From Chryseobacterium sp. E1 (lineage in GTDB: Bacteria > Bacteroidota > Bacteroidia > Flavobacteriales > Weeksellaceae): DNA of 64,000 bases. A program made the translations under genes and the position numbers. Within the stretch, counting starts at the first letter, position 1; the number at the start of each line of letters is the position of its first letter. The notes below the pieces were generated by a model that saw only the letters and a list, made by a program, of their open reading frames with translations, was not told the DNA's origin and ran no database searches. Shown here piece after piece: positions 31,547-41,809 of this stretch. The stretch spans positions 4,402,001 through 4,466,000 of the forward strand of contig CP078104.1 in the NCBI GenBank assembly GCA_019203745.1, written 5' to 3'.

Positions 31547-31845
31547 ATGAATAATTCAGATTACAACAAAGCGGAAAATGCAGTAGACCAAACAGAAAAC
31601 TCTTTAAAAAATGCAGCTGATAATGCAAAATGGAAGATCAGTGAATTAGCGGATAAAGCCAAAGATTATATCAATGAAAAAGAGATAATGATCAGGAAGC
31701 TACACAGGAAGACTGGTTGGAAAGAGTAAAATCAAACGTTTCCGATGCCTGGGAGGATATTAAGGATAAAGCCGATGAAGCATGGGAGAAGACCAAAGAT
31801 GCTGCCGAAGACGTGAAAGCGGAATGGAGGAAAAAGACCAATTAA
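31547..31845 (+). CDS. Small helical stress-type protein (one frameshift)
   Basis: The ATG at 31547 starts MNNSDYNKAENAVDQTENSL. A break near 31680 joins DWLERVKSNVSDAWEDIKDK and a tail ending AEWRKKTN, about 99 residues. The composition (A, D, E, K, repeated tryptophans, continuous amphipathic helix) is like YtxH, CsbD or LEA-type proteins that accumulate in stress and interact with membranes or nucleoid. No signal peptide. Monocistronic, 148 bp after crtY and closed by a terminator. Confidence 0.65.
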
Positions 31846-31859
31846 GTTAGTGTAATAAA

Positions 31860-31896
31860 AATGACCGGAGCCGGAAAGGTTCCGGTCATTTTTTTA
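31860..31896 (+). terminator. Terminator of the small stress-type gene
   Basis: AATGACCGGAGCC at 31860-31872 pairs with GGTTCCGGTCATT at 31878-31890, followed by T7. It lies between convergent genes and may also limit the minus-strand Crp-type transcript. Confidence 0.85.
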
Positions 31897-31966
31897 TTTT
31901 ATAGTATATTTATGTTCTATTTTAAGATGTGCGAAAATTCATCCATACAATAAGAAAATCAAAATT

Positions 31967-32585
31967 CTAGTATAAAATTCTTCGGCCCTCCAATTTTATG
32001 ATTTCATGATTAACCATCTTTTTTATAGTTCTGATCACGGTTTCAACCCTCAGCCCTGTAAGATCAGCAATTTGTTGGCGGGTAAGCTCTATAGGAAAAC
32101 ACTGCTGGCAGTCCCCGTCATGATAACTCTTAAGATAATCCAATAGCCCTTTAAGACGCTGTATAGGATCAGCTGATGCATATATTACGAACCATCAAAC
32201 TGTTATAATATAACCTTTGGGATAAACACATATTCATTTCCAGAGAAAGATCCGGATGGCTTTTAAGCATTTCTATAAAATTATTCTTAGGCATCCTGAT
32301 CACCTCTGTAGCCTGTAAACTTACGGCATTGGTAGGATAAAGCTTTTCGATAAAAAGAAGAGGATCCCCAAAACTCTGGTTTTTGCCCAGAATGTTATGA
32401 ATAAATTCTTTCCCGTTTTCAGTAAAAGTGTTCAGCTTTACTTTGCCGCTGATAATCTGGAAATAATATTGAGAATGCTCACCTTCTTTGAAAATGAATT
32501 CCTTAGGCTTATACATCACAGTTTCACCTCCGAATGAATAAAGAATTTGCGCATCAATATTCATACAGCTTATTGTCTTTTTCAT
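31967..32585 (-). CDS. Crp/Fnr-type regulator 1 (one frameshift)
   Basis: ATG 32585, stop at 31967-31969. A break near 32180 joins the sensor domain to the DNA-binding domain, giving about 206 residues. The N-terminal cyclic-nucleotide-binding-like beta barrel contains FKEGEHSQYYFQIISGKVKL and GDPLLF. The C-terminal winged HTH reads LTRQQIADLTGLRVETVIRT. There is no Fnr-type N-terminal cysteine cluster. A paralogue with the same pattern lies at 49551-50146. It is divergent from the signalling operon that starts at 32785, with about 200 bp between. Confidence 0.8.
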
Positions 32586-32784
32586 AGTTTGTTTATTTAG
32601 CTGAAAATTAGGTGTTTTTTCTAAAATATTATAAATAATTTCAATCCTTATGCCATTGTTGTTTTCCTGTAGAAATGTGGTATGAAATCCTCACATATAA
32701 TCGTATAAAAATTACTGTTTTCTCAGATATTGTCAGTATTTTTGAAGCTAAAGTATCTGTAACTAATTATTGATTTTAACTTCT

Positions 32785-34253
32785 ATGATTTTAATTGTTG
32801 ACGACAACCAAAATAATCTTTATTCACTTCAAAAATTACTCGAATCCAAAGATTTCCAGGTTGAAACGGCCAGCTCCGGTGAAGAGGCTCTGGGTAAAGC
32901 ATTGAAAAATGACTATGCCTTAATTATTTTAGATGTTCAGATGCCTGATATGGATGGCTTTGAAGTTGCAGAAACACTTGCAGATTACAGTAAAACCAAA
33001 GATGTACCTATCCTATTTTTATCCGCAGTTAATACAGATAAAAATTCATCACCCAAGGGTATGCTTCCGGTGCTAAAGACTACGTAACTAAGCCCGTAGA
33101 TCCTGAAATTCTTCTGCTTAAAGTGAAAACCTTCTACAACCTTCAGGAACAGAATATTGCAATGAAAAAAACACAGCAGAATCTGGAACTGGAAGTGAAA
33201 GGAAGAAGGGAATCCCAGGTAACAATGAAGTCTCAGATTGACCATTTTCACCTCATGCTGGAATCTCTCCCTCAGATTGCCTTTACCCTGAATGAAGACG
33301 GAATCGTTGATTTTGTTAATGGCAAATGGTACCAGTATTCCGATGCAGAACAGAATTTCCTGAAACACATCCTGATGATTACAACATCAGGGAAGAACTG
33401 GAGAGATGCAGAAAAAAGGAAAAGCCCTGGAATTAGAAATAAGAATTAAAAATATTGTTTCAGGTAATTACCGGTATCATCTACTGAGAATAACACCTGT
33501 GTATGATGAAGATCGCATCAAAAACTGGGTAGGAACCTTTACGGATATTGACGATCAGAAAAAAGTAGAAAAGGAAAAAGATGAGTTTCTAAGCATTGCA
33601 AGCCATGAATTAAAGACCCTCTTACCAGTATTAAAGCATATGTTCAGCTATTGGAAAGAAAACTGAAATTAGATAAAGAAAGCCCGGAAGCAGGGTTTGT
33701 TACAAAAGTTCAGGGCCAGATTGAAAAGCTGAATACCCTCATTACAGATCTTCTGGATGTTTCGAAAATTGAAAACGGAAAACTGAAAATAAATAAAAAA
33801 CCGGTGAACCTGGAAAGTGTAATCAGCAATGCCATTGAAACCATTTTGCAGACCCATGAGCAACAGGTGAAAATTGAACGCCATGGAACAAAACCTGATA
33901 TTTTAATCCCTCTGGATGAGATCCGGATTGAACAGGTGCTGATCAATTTTCTGACAAATGCTATTAAATATTCACCCAACAATAACCAGGTGATTGTGAC
34001 CACCTTCGTAGATCATGAAGCTCAGGAAGTGAGAGTGAATGTAACTGATTTTGGAATCGGAATTCCTGATTTCAAGCAGGATGCAGTATTCAAAAAATTC
34101 TATCGTGTAGAAGAGTCTTCACTGCAGTTCCAGGGAATGGGAATCGGACTCTTTATATGCGCAGAAATCATCAAACAGCATCATGGAAGCGTTGGAGTTT
34201 CCAGTATCGTAGATGAAGGCTCTACCTTTTATTTTACCCTACCTTTAAATTAA
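32785..34253 (+). CDS. Hybrid sensor kinase REC-PAS-HisKA-HATPase (frameshifted)
   Basis: The ATG 32785 (MILIVDDNQNNLY) begins directly with the receiver; an in-frame TTG at 32770 is less likely. Order: receiver at residues 1-125 with phospho-Asp in LIILDVQMPDMDG, a coiled coil, a PAS domain at about 150-280 (LPQIAFTLNEDGIVDFVNG), HisKA with the phospho-His in ASHELKT, and HATPase_c with N-box IEQVLINFLTNAIKYSPNNN and G-boxes DFGIGIPD and GMGIGLF. Breaks near 33035, 33355, 33405 and 33622 (one C short) divide it; restored length is about 490 residues. Cytoplasmic, with no membrane segment. It is the first gene of a six-gene signalling operon. Confidence 0.85.
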
Positions 34254-34258
34254 CTTTC

Positions 34259-37200
34259 ATGCCAAAAAAATTATACGAAACCTTCAGGTTGGGATAGGTC
34301 TTTCCTTCTGATTTTAATAACCAGTTCAGTGGCCTCATACTGGAGTATCCAGAATCAGATGAACCACCGTGAAAGTCTTTCCCAGAGCAGGCGTTCTGTA
34401 ACGGCTGTTAAAGATATTCTGGTGGCTCTGTTGGATGCAGAAACAGGAAACAGAGGCTATCAGCTTACCGGAAGGGAAGATTTCCTGGAACCTTATAAAC
34501 GTGGTGTAAGAGAATATTCCAAAGCTTTGGTGCAGGCAGAATCATTGGGAGTACACGATAAAAACCAGCAGGAAAGACTGGCCGGATTAAAAGTTGCAGT
34601 CGGACAGGTGATGAATCATCTGAAAAATCTGGTGGAAAACAGACGAAGAGGAATCGTGATGACCCAGCAGCAGATTGTTACCGGCAAAGCTTATATGGAT
34701 GAGTGCCGTAAAATTGTAAAAGACTTTGTACAATATGAAGAGAATCAGGTTGAAATTAAAAACAAAGATTTAACACGCTCATCAGAAACAACGGTCATCT
34801 TTATTGTTTTTTCAGCATTGGCCGCAGTGGTAGTGACGGCATTTTCTATTTTAAAATGCGGGCTGACCTTATCAGAAGAGATGAGCTGGAAAAAATGCTC
34901 AGGGATAAAGATCAGGAAATGACGAGAAGGGTAAGCGCAATCCAGAAAATTGCCAACAGGGTAGCCAACGGTGATTACAGCGAGAAAGCGGTGGATAATG
35001 CGGAGGATGATCTCGGAGACCTTGTAGAATCCCTGAATCACATGACTGAATCATTAAAAATATCTTTCGATAAAATTAATAAAAGCGACTGGCGCCAGAA
35101 AGGACTTGCTTTACTGAATGAATCCCTGGTAGGGAATAAATCGGTACAGGAAGTTTCCGATAAAGCTTTGCATCAGCTGATTGAATATGGAAAATGCATC
35201 AACGGTTCATTATATCTTTTTGACGAAGGCATTCTGAAGCTCAGTAAAGCATTTGGGCTTGAAGCCAATATGAAAAAATCTTTCGAACCGGGCGAAGGAA
35301 TGGTAGGACAGGCATTTATGAATGCTAAAACACAGGTATACAATAATCTTCATGAAGATGATTTTGTGGTCACTTTTGCCAGCAGTACGATAAAAATCTA
35401 TGGCATCATGCTGATTCCTGTTTTTGCAGACGGGCATGTCATAGGAGTGATAGAGTTAGGTTCCACCTCCAATTTTGAGGAAGACAGAATCAGCTATTTT
35501 GAAGAATGCAGCGTGAATATAGGAATAGCCCTGAACGCCGCCAAAGGAAGAGAAAAAGAACAGCAGTTGCTCGAAGAAACCCAGGCACAGTCTGAAGAAT
35601 TACAGGTGCAGCACTCTGAGCTTGAAAACCTCAATACAGAGCTGGAAGCACAGACCCAGAAGCTCCAGGCTTCAGAAGAAGAATTAAAAGTACAGCAGGA
35701 AGAGCTGATGCAGGCCAACGCAGAGCTGGAAGAACGTTCCCGATTGCTGGAAGAAAAAATCATTTAATAGCAGAACGCAACAATGAAATTCAGAAAAAGT
35801 AGAGGAGCTGGCACTCAGCACCAAATATAAATCTGAATTTTTAGCCAACATGTCACATGAATTGCGTACGCCACTCAATTCGATCCTTCTTTTATCCAGG
35901 TTAATGGCAGAAAATCCGGATGAGAACCTTAATGAAGATCAGGTAGAATCGGCTAAAGTTATTCAAAGCTCAGGAACAAGTTTATTAACATTAATAGATG
36001 AAATTCTTGACCTGGCAAAAATAGAATCAGGCAAAATGACCCTGGAGTATCAGGATGTGGTCATTGAAGACATTATAAAAGATCTGAAAAGCCTTTTCAG
36101 TCCTGTATTTCAGGAAAAAACCTTCCATTCAATATTGAGGTAGATTCAGACGTACAGAAAGTTATTGAAAGTGACCGCCTCAGAATTGATCAGGTATTGA
36201 GAAACCTGCTGTCTAATGCTTTAAAATTTACAACAAAAGGAAGCATTGATTTGCGTATCAGAAAACATTCTGAAAAGCCTGACTTTATTATATTTTCAGT
36301 AAAAGATACCGGGATTGGAATTGCGGAAGATAAGCAGAAAATTATCTTTGAAGCATTTCAGCAGGCTGACGGCTCTACCAAAAGAAAATTTGGAGGTACC
36401 GGTCTGGGACTTTCAATAAGCCGTGAAATTGCAAGACTTCTGGGAGGCGAGCTTGCCCTGAAAAGTGAAGTAAATAAAGGCAGTGAATTCAGTTTCATTA
36501 TTCCTGTACATCCGGTCACTGAAATTACTCATTCCGAAACAGACCAGGATCTGGTGGAAATCATCCGTGAAGATGTGGAGGAAATCCAGAGTATCCTTGA
36601 TGAAGGAGATAAAGTTCAGGTAAACACTTTGAAAATACCTGAAGATGTGGAGGATGACAGAGAAAATATTCAGGAAGGAGATAAGGTGATACTGATTATT
36701 GAAGATGATACTAATTTTGCGAAAGCTTTATTGAAATATGCTCATCTGCAGAATTATAAAGGGATTGTGGTGGTAAGAGGAGATTATGCGCTTACGGCAG
36801 CTCAGCAATATCATCCGCATGCAATTTTACTGGATGTTCAGCTACCGGTAAAAGACGGCTGGGAAGTTATGGACGAACTGAAATCGGATCCTCATGTGAA
36901 GCACATTCCGGTACATATGATGTCTGCCCTGCACGTGAAAAAAAAGAAAGCCTTATGAAAGGTGCTGTTGATTTTATCAACAAGCCCGTAGCTCTGGAGA
37001 AAATGACCGATGTATTCAGAAAAATTGAAGAAGCATTACAAAAAGGAACCCAGAAAGTTCTGATTGTTGAGGAAAATGCCAAACATGCCAATGCATTGTC
37101 CTATTTCTTAGCAACTTTAATATTTCCTTATCGGTGGAACATAATGTTGAAGATAGTGTGAAAGCACTTACTTCAGACCTTGTTGATTGTGTTATCCTGG

Positions 37201-37856
37201 ATACCGGAAGTGCCAAAGGAAATGATTATCATGTCATAGAATCAATTAAAAGTTATGAGGGACTGGAAAATCTTCCGATCATTATTTTTACAGAACATCA
37301 TTTATCTAAAGAAGAAGAGCTTAAAATAAAGCAATACGCAGATTCTGTTGTGGTAAAAACGGCCCATTCTTATCAGAGGGTTTTAGATGAAGTAGGCTTA
37401 TTTTTACATTTGGTGGAAGAAAAGAATGGTTCCACTGAAAATAACAGAGGAAAAATGCTTGGGTCTTTAACTGAAGTTCTGAGTGGCAAAAAAATACTCA
37501 TTACCGATGATGATGTACGCAATATTTTTTCTTTAACCAAAGCACTGGAAAAATATAAAGTTGAAGTCATTGTGGCCATGGATGGTAAACACGCCCTTGA
37601 ACAAATTCACCAGAATCATGATGTAGATGTTATTCTGATGGATATGATGATGCCGGAAATGGATGGCTATGAGACCATTAAGCAGATAAGGAAAATGCCG
37701 GCGTTTAAAAAACTGCCTGTTATAGCCATTACCGCCAAATCTATGATTGGAGAACGTGAAAAATGCATTACCGCAGGAGCTTCAGATTATATCTCAAAAC
37801 CGGTAGATATAGATCAGTTATTATCACTCCTTCGTGTTTGGTTGTATGAAAGTTAA
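34259..37856 (+). CDS. Large hybrid kinase CHASE3-HAMP-GAF-HisKA-HATPase-REC-REC-REC (frameshifted)
   Basis: ATG 34259; restored length is about 1200 residues. Order: TM1, a CHASE3 periplasmic helix bundle (DAETGNRGYQLTGREDF), TM2 (VIFIVFSALAAVVVTAFSIL), HAMP, a GAF domain at about 290-430, a glutamine- and glutamate-rich coiled coil, HisKA (MSHELRTPLNS), HATPase_c (LRNLLSNALKFT, FGGTGLGLS), then three receivers. Receivers 1 and 3 have normal phospho-Asp sites (AILLDVQLP, VILMDMMMPEMDG). Receiver 2 has a degenerate acidic pair (VLIVEENAK) and CVILDTGSAKG, so it may not be phosphorylated normally. Breaks lie near 34300, 34855, 35757, 35795, 36120, 36945 and 37115. It is the membrane sensor of the operon. 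Confidence 0.85.
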
Positions 37857-37871
37857 ACAGATAAAATTCTG

Positions 37872-38237
37872 ATGAATAAGAAAATCTTAATTGTGGATGA
37901 TGATCCACGCAATATATTTGCATTGAAATTAACTCTTAAAGCTCGTGGATATGCAGTTGAGTCCTGTACAATGGCTCAGGATGCTCTGGAAATGCTGAAG
38001 GGTGGCCCAGACTTTTCAGTGGTTCTGATGGATATGATGATGCCGGGAATAGACGGCTATGAAGCGATAAGAATGATAAGAAGCTCTCAGGAAATCAAAC
38101 ATGTACCTGTAATTGCTGTCACAGCACAGGCAATGCCGGAAGACCGCCAGAAATGTCTGGAAGCAGGAGCAGATGATTATGTTTCAAAACCAATTGATGT
38201 AGACCTTTTAATAATGGCAATAGAAAAAATTTCATAG
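37872..38237 (+). CDS. Single-domain response regulator 1
   Basis: An intact 121-residue CheY-like receiver. The acidic triad is VDDDPRN at the N-terminus with the phospho-Asp in VVLMDMMMPGIDGYE, the switch threonine in IAVTAQAM and the conserved lysine in YVSKPIDVD. It has no output domain and lies between the hybrid kinase and the CheR-type gene (stop and start are adjacent at 38237/38238). It closely resembles the third receiver of the hybrid kinase, which suggests duplication within the operon. It probably shuttles phosphate or binds a partner. Confidence 0.9.
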   Translation: MNKKILIVDDDPRNIFALKLTLKARGYAVESCTMAQDALEMLKGGPDFSVVLMDMMMPGIDGYEAIRMIRSSQEIKHVPVIAVTAQAMPEDRQKCLEAGADDYVSKPIDVDLLIMAIEKIS

Positions 38238-39070
38238 ATGCTGGAACCAAGTATCGTAAAAGATGAAGAAATAGAATATCTCATCAGAGATGTTTACGAT
38301 TTGTACGGCTATGACTTTTCCGGTTATAGCAGAGCTTCATTTAAAAGAAGGGTAAACCGTATATGTCTTTTGGACAGGTTTACCAGTTTTGCAGAGCTGA
38401 GGTACACCATCATCAATGATGCGGAATACTTAAAACGCTTTGTAGAAGAAGTTACAGTGAATGTTACGGAAATGTTCAGAGACCCTTCGTTTTTTAAAGC
38501 ATTGCGGGAGAAAATATTACCCCAACTTGGCACCTATCCTTTAATCAGGATCTGGATTGCAGGCTGCTCAACGGGCGAGGAAGCTTATTCTATTGCCATT
38601 CTGCTGAAAGAAGCCGGGCTTTATAATAAATCCCTTATTTATGGTACAGATTTAAATCCTGCCGTTCTTGAAACAGCCAGAGCAGGAATCTTTCCGTTGC
38701 AGCAGATGAAACTGTATTCTGAAAACTATATGCTTTCCGGTGGAGTAAAAGATTTCTCTGATTATTATACCGCCAATTATGATAGCGTACGGTTTGACAA
38801 AAGTTTACAGGAAAACTGATTTTATCAACACACAATCTTGTTTCAGACAGCTCTTTTAACAGCTTTCAGCTCATTGTGTGCAGGAATGTCCTGATTTATT
38901 TTGACAGAGAACTTCAGGAAAGAGTGTTCAGGCTTTTTGATAACAGTCTGGAGAATTTAGGCTTTCTGGCATTGGGGGCAAAAGAAACCCTTCGCTTTTC
39001 TGGTATTGATAAAAATTATCACCAGGTTGAAGATCAGAAGATCTGGAAAAAATTGATCATCATTAATTAA
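38238..39070 (+). CDS. CheR-type protein methyltransferase (frameshifted)
   Basis: ATG 38238, immediately after the receiver gene. An N-terminal helical CheR_N region (YDFSGYSRASFKRRVNR) is followed by the SAM-binding motif WIAGCSTGEEAYSIAILLKE, then NPAVLETARAGIFP. Restoring one A in the run at about 38813 joins LIVCRNVLIYFDRELQERV and the end at 39070, about 278 residues. It has the complete CheR fold. No methyl-accepting chemotaxis protein, CheA or CheW is in the window, so the substrate is probably one of the coiled-coil kinases of this operon; that is inference. Confidence 0.85.
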
Positions 39071-39081
39071 TAGTTGCTGCA

Positions 39082-39651
39082 ATGAAGTTACCAACCAATA
39101 TGGAGTTAATTGTTATCGGAGGATCCGCAGGAAGCTTACAGGTGATTATTGAAATGATTAAAAATCTGGATTGTAAAATCCATATTCCCATTCTACTTGT
39201 GATCCATCGCAAAGCGCAATCCGGAGATATTCTTAAAACTTTACTGCAGCAGTTTACCCAAATACCCGTTGTAGAGGTTGAGGATAAAACCGAGATCGAA
39301 AAGAATACAATTTACATCGTTCCTGCTGATTATCATTTGTTATTTGAAAATAATAGCATGATGTCATTAGACAGTTCTGAGAAAATGAATTACTCCCGTC
39401 CTTCCATAGATGTTACATTCAGATCTGCGGCAGAGGTTTATGGCGAAAACGTCATCGGTGTCCTTTTATCAGGAGCTAATGCTGATGGAGTAGAAGGACT
39501 GAGCTATATAAAAAAATATAACGGGAAAGTCTGGATTCAGGATCCGGAAACAGCAGAAGTGGATTATATGCCCAGAAGTGCTATAGAAGAAATTGATTAT
39601 GATTTAATCATCAGCCCTCATAATTTAGCGAACTATATAAAACAATTATAA
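39082..39651 (+). CDS. CheB-type protein-glutamate methylesterase domain, stand-alone
   Basis: An intact 189-residue protein equal to the catalytic domain of CheB without the receiver. The Ser-His-Asp triad is visible: Ser in VIGGSAGSLQV, His in LVIHRKAQSG and Asp in SGANADGVEG. It lies 11 bp after the CheR-type gene, so methylation and demethylation enzymes are encoded together. Receiver control may be provided in trans by the single-domain regulators at both sides. Confidence 0.88.
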   Translation: MKLPTNMELIVIGGSAGSLQVIIEMIKNLDCKIHIPILLVIHRKAQSGDILKTLLQQFTQIPVVEVEDKTEIEKNTIYIVPADYHLLFENNSMMSLDSSEKMNYSRPSIDVTFRSAAEVYGENVIGVLLSGANADGVEGLSYIKKYNGKVWIQDPETAEVDYMPRSAIEEIDYDLIISPHNLANYIKQL

Positions 39652-39677
39652 TATTCAGAAAAAAATATATAAATAAT

Positions 39678-40049
39678 ATGAGTAAAAAGAGAATTTTAAT
39701 TTTTGATGATGATACGGCTATTTTAGAAGTGATCACTATCATATTTGAAGAAAACGGATATGAGGTTAAAATCTCAGAAACGTCACACGATATCCTGGAG
39801 AAAGTGGCAGATTATCAGCCTGATGTTATTTTGATGGATAACTGGATTCCGAAAATCGGTGGTGTGGAAGCGACCAGACTTCTCAAAAGTACGGAAGAAT
39901 TTAAACACATTCCTGTCATCTATGTTACTGCTAATAATGATATTGTAGCTTTAGCATCGGAAGCTCAGGCAGACGATTATGTTTCAAAACCTTTTAATCT
40001 GGATGATCTGGAAGTAATGGTTGATAAATATATAAAAGCAAAGGCGTAA
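39678..40049 (+). CDS. Single-domain response regulator 2
   Basis: An intact 123-residue receiver: FDDDTAILEV acidic pair, phospho-Asp in VILMDNWIPKIGG, threonine in IYVTANND and lysine in YVSKPFNLDD. The unusual NWIPKIGG after the Asp is a common variant in Bacteroidetes. It is the last gene of the signalling operon and has no output domain. Confidence 0.9.
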   Translation: MSKKRILIFDDDTAILEVITIIFEENGYEVKISETSHDILEKVADYQPDVILMDNWIPKIGGVEATRLLKSTEEFKHIPVIYVTANNDIVALASEAQADDYVSKPFNLDDLEVMVDKYIKAKA

Positions 40050-40070
40050 ATGCTTGACTTATAGATTAAT

Positions 40071-40098
40071 AAAAACTCTCAGATCCTGGGGTTTTTAT
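40071..40098 (+). terminator. Terminator of the signalling operon
   Basis: AAAAACTC at 40071-40078 pairs with GGGTTTTT or a shifted equivalent at 40089-40096 with wobble pairs, followed by ATTTTT. Confidence 0.6.
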
Positions 40099-40154
40099 TT
40101 TTAAGAAGAAAATGAATCCTGCTTTTTGTTAATACCCTGTATTGATATCCTGAA

Positions 40155-40375
40155 TCAGAGAAGATAATAGAAAATATAGGTCAGATTTTCCAAAATGCTG
40201 TCCGAAAAGGTCTTGACAAGAATTAATTTTTGGGAGACAATATTATGGGCGGGAACATATTCATTGCTAAGATTTATATCAATATTCAAATCCTTTTTAT
40301 AACCCAGCTGAAGTACTCATCAATGAGTTTTTGATCTTTCATCAGATCTAATCGTTCGGTTTCTAAATAGTCCAT
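40155..40375 (-). CDS. Small hypothetical protein (one frameshift)
   Basis: On the minus strand ATG 40375 begins MDYLETERLDLMKDQKLIDE. A missing base near 40302 joins YKKDLNIDINLSNEYVPAHN and the end FSDSILENLTYIFYYLL at 40155, about 73 residues. The coherent charged sequence on both sides of the break supports a real gene. It is divergent from photolyase and would share that promoter region. No family recognised. Confidence 0.45.
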
Positions 40376-40420
40376 AACAATTATTTTATCCTGCTTTAAA
40401 TTTTACAAACTTTATGCCGT

Positions 40421-40480
40421 ATTATATTTGTAGTGTATTAATATTCTTTTAAATTATTTATTAGTATATTTGTGTATTAA
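40421..40480 (+). promoter_or_regulatory. Photolyase promoter with operator-like motifs shared with the carotenoid MarR promoter
   Basis: TTAGTA at 40461-40466 and TATTAA at 40475-40480 flank TATTTGTG. This gives the same TTAGTATATTTGT core as at 26680 and covers a TAnnTTTG -7 box 15 bp before the photolyase ATG. A weaker related site, TATTATATTTGTAGTG, lies at 40421-40436. Binding by one of the two MarR paralogues is inferred. Confidence 0.5.
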
Positions 40481-40495
40481 TATCAAAAACAGATC

Positions 40496-41776
40496 ATGGG
40501 TAGAGTGAATATTTTTGGTTCCGGAGAGATCTCAGGCTGCAAGACAACGCAGGGCTTCACCATGCCCTTAATACAGGATTAAAGGTTATTCCTGTCTTTA
40601 TTTTTGATACTGATATTCTGAACCGTCTTCAGAACAAAAGGGACAGAAGAGTAGACTATATTCATCAGGCATTACAGCATATTCATAAAGAACTTAAAAA
40701 ACACAATAGCGGACTTTATGTTTATTACGACACTCCAACGGAAGCCTTTAAAAAAATAATCAAGGATTTTAATGTAGACAGTGTTTTTTTGTAACAGGGA
40801 TTACGAACCGCAGGCCATACAACGGGACCGTCAGGTAGCAGATCTTCTTCTGAAGCATGATATTCAGCTGAAAGATTATAAAGATCAGGTCATATTTGAA
40901 AAGAATGATATCCTGAAAAATGACCTCTCTCCGTACACTGTTTTCACCCCATACTCAAAGAAATGGAAGGAAAATCTGAAGCATATAGAAACTTTTCCAA
41001 CAAATTGGGACCATTTTGAACATTATAAAGGAGCTTCAGAGATCATTTCACTGAAAGAAATCGGGTTTGAGAAAACAGATCTTGAGTATGCAGAACCGGA
41101 GCTCAACAAAAAAATAATAGACTCTTACGGAAGCTACCGGGATTTCCCCTCGATGGATCGTACTACACACCTTGGGATTGCCCTTCGTTTTGGTACTATT
41201 TCGATCAGGAAATGTGTACAATATGCTGTTAAACACAATGAAACCTGGCTTAATGAGCTTATCTGGAGAGAATTTTTATGCAGATTCTCTATCACTTTCC
41301 AGATGTTGTTCATCATTGCTTTAAAAAGAAATATGAGAATATTGCATGGAGAAACAACGAAAAGGAATTCAAGGCCTGGTGTGAAGGAAAACAGGATATC
41401 CCATTGTAGATGCAGGAATGAGGCAACTGAATGAAACCGGATTCATGCACAACAGGGTAAGAATGATCACGGCAAGCTTCCTTACCAAGCACATGCTTAT
41501 TGATTGGCGGTGGGGAGAAGCCTATTTTGCTGAAAAACTCTTAGACTATGACCTGGCAGCCAACAACGGAAACTGGCAGTGGGCGGCAGGCTGCGGATGT
41601 GATGCCGCACCATATTTCAGGATCTTCAATCCTTATGAACAGACAAAAAGTTTGATAAAGATCATCAGTATATCAGAAAATGGCTTACTGAAGATTATCT
41701 TGAAGAACCTATCGTAGAACACACAAAAGCCAGAGAAAGAGCTTTAAAGGTGTACAAAGAAGCACTGGCAGAATAA
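40496..41776 (+). CDS. Deoxyribodipyrimidine photolyase/cryptochrome (frameshifted)
   Basis: The ATG at 40496 starts MGRVNIFWFRRDLRLQDN once one T is restored in the run at about 40515. Further breaks lie near 40790, 41280, 41395 and 41655; restored length is about 430 residues. The N-terminal half is the antenna-binding alpha/beta domain. The C-terminal half is the FAD domain with GYPIVDAGMRQLNETGFMHN, the NNGNWQWAAGCGCDAAPYF box and RIFNPYEQ, the set of class I CPD photolyases and close relatives. It repairs pyrimidine dimers using blue light. Followed 33 bp later by ferrochelatase in the same direction. Confidence 0.88.
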
Positions 41777-41809
41777 TTTCTATATAACATTATTATAAAA
41801 TAAACAACA

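Noticed and set aside
35494..35763. 89-codon serine-rich minus-strand frame
   Set aside because: Antisense of the glutamine- and glutamate-rich coiled coil of the hybrid kinase, which yields serine and cysteine runs by codon complement.
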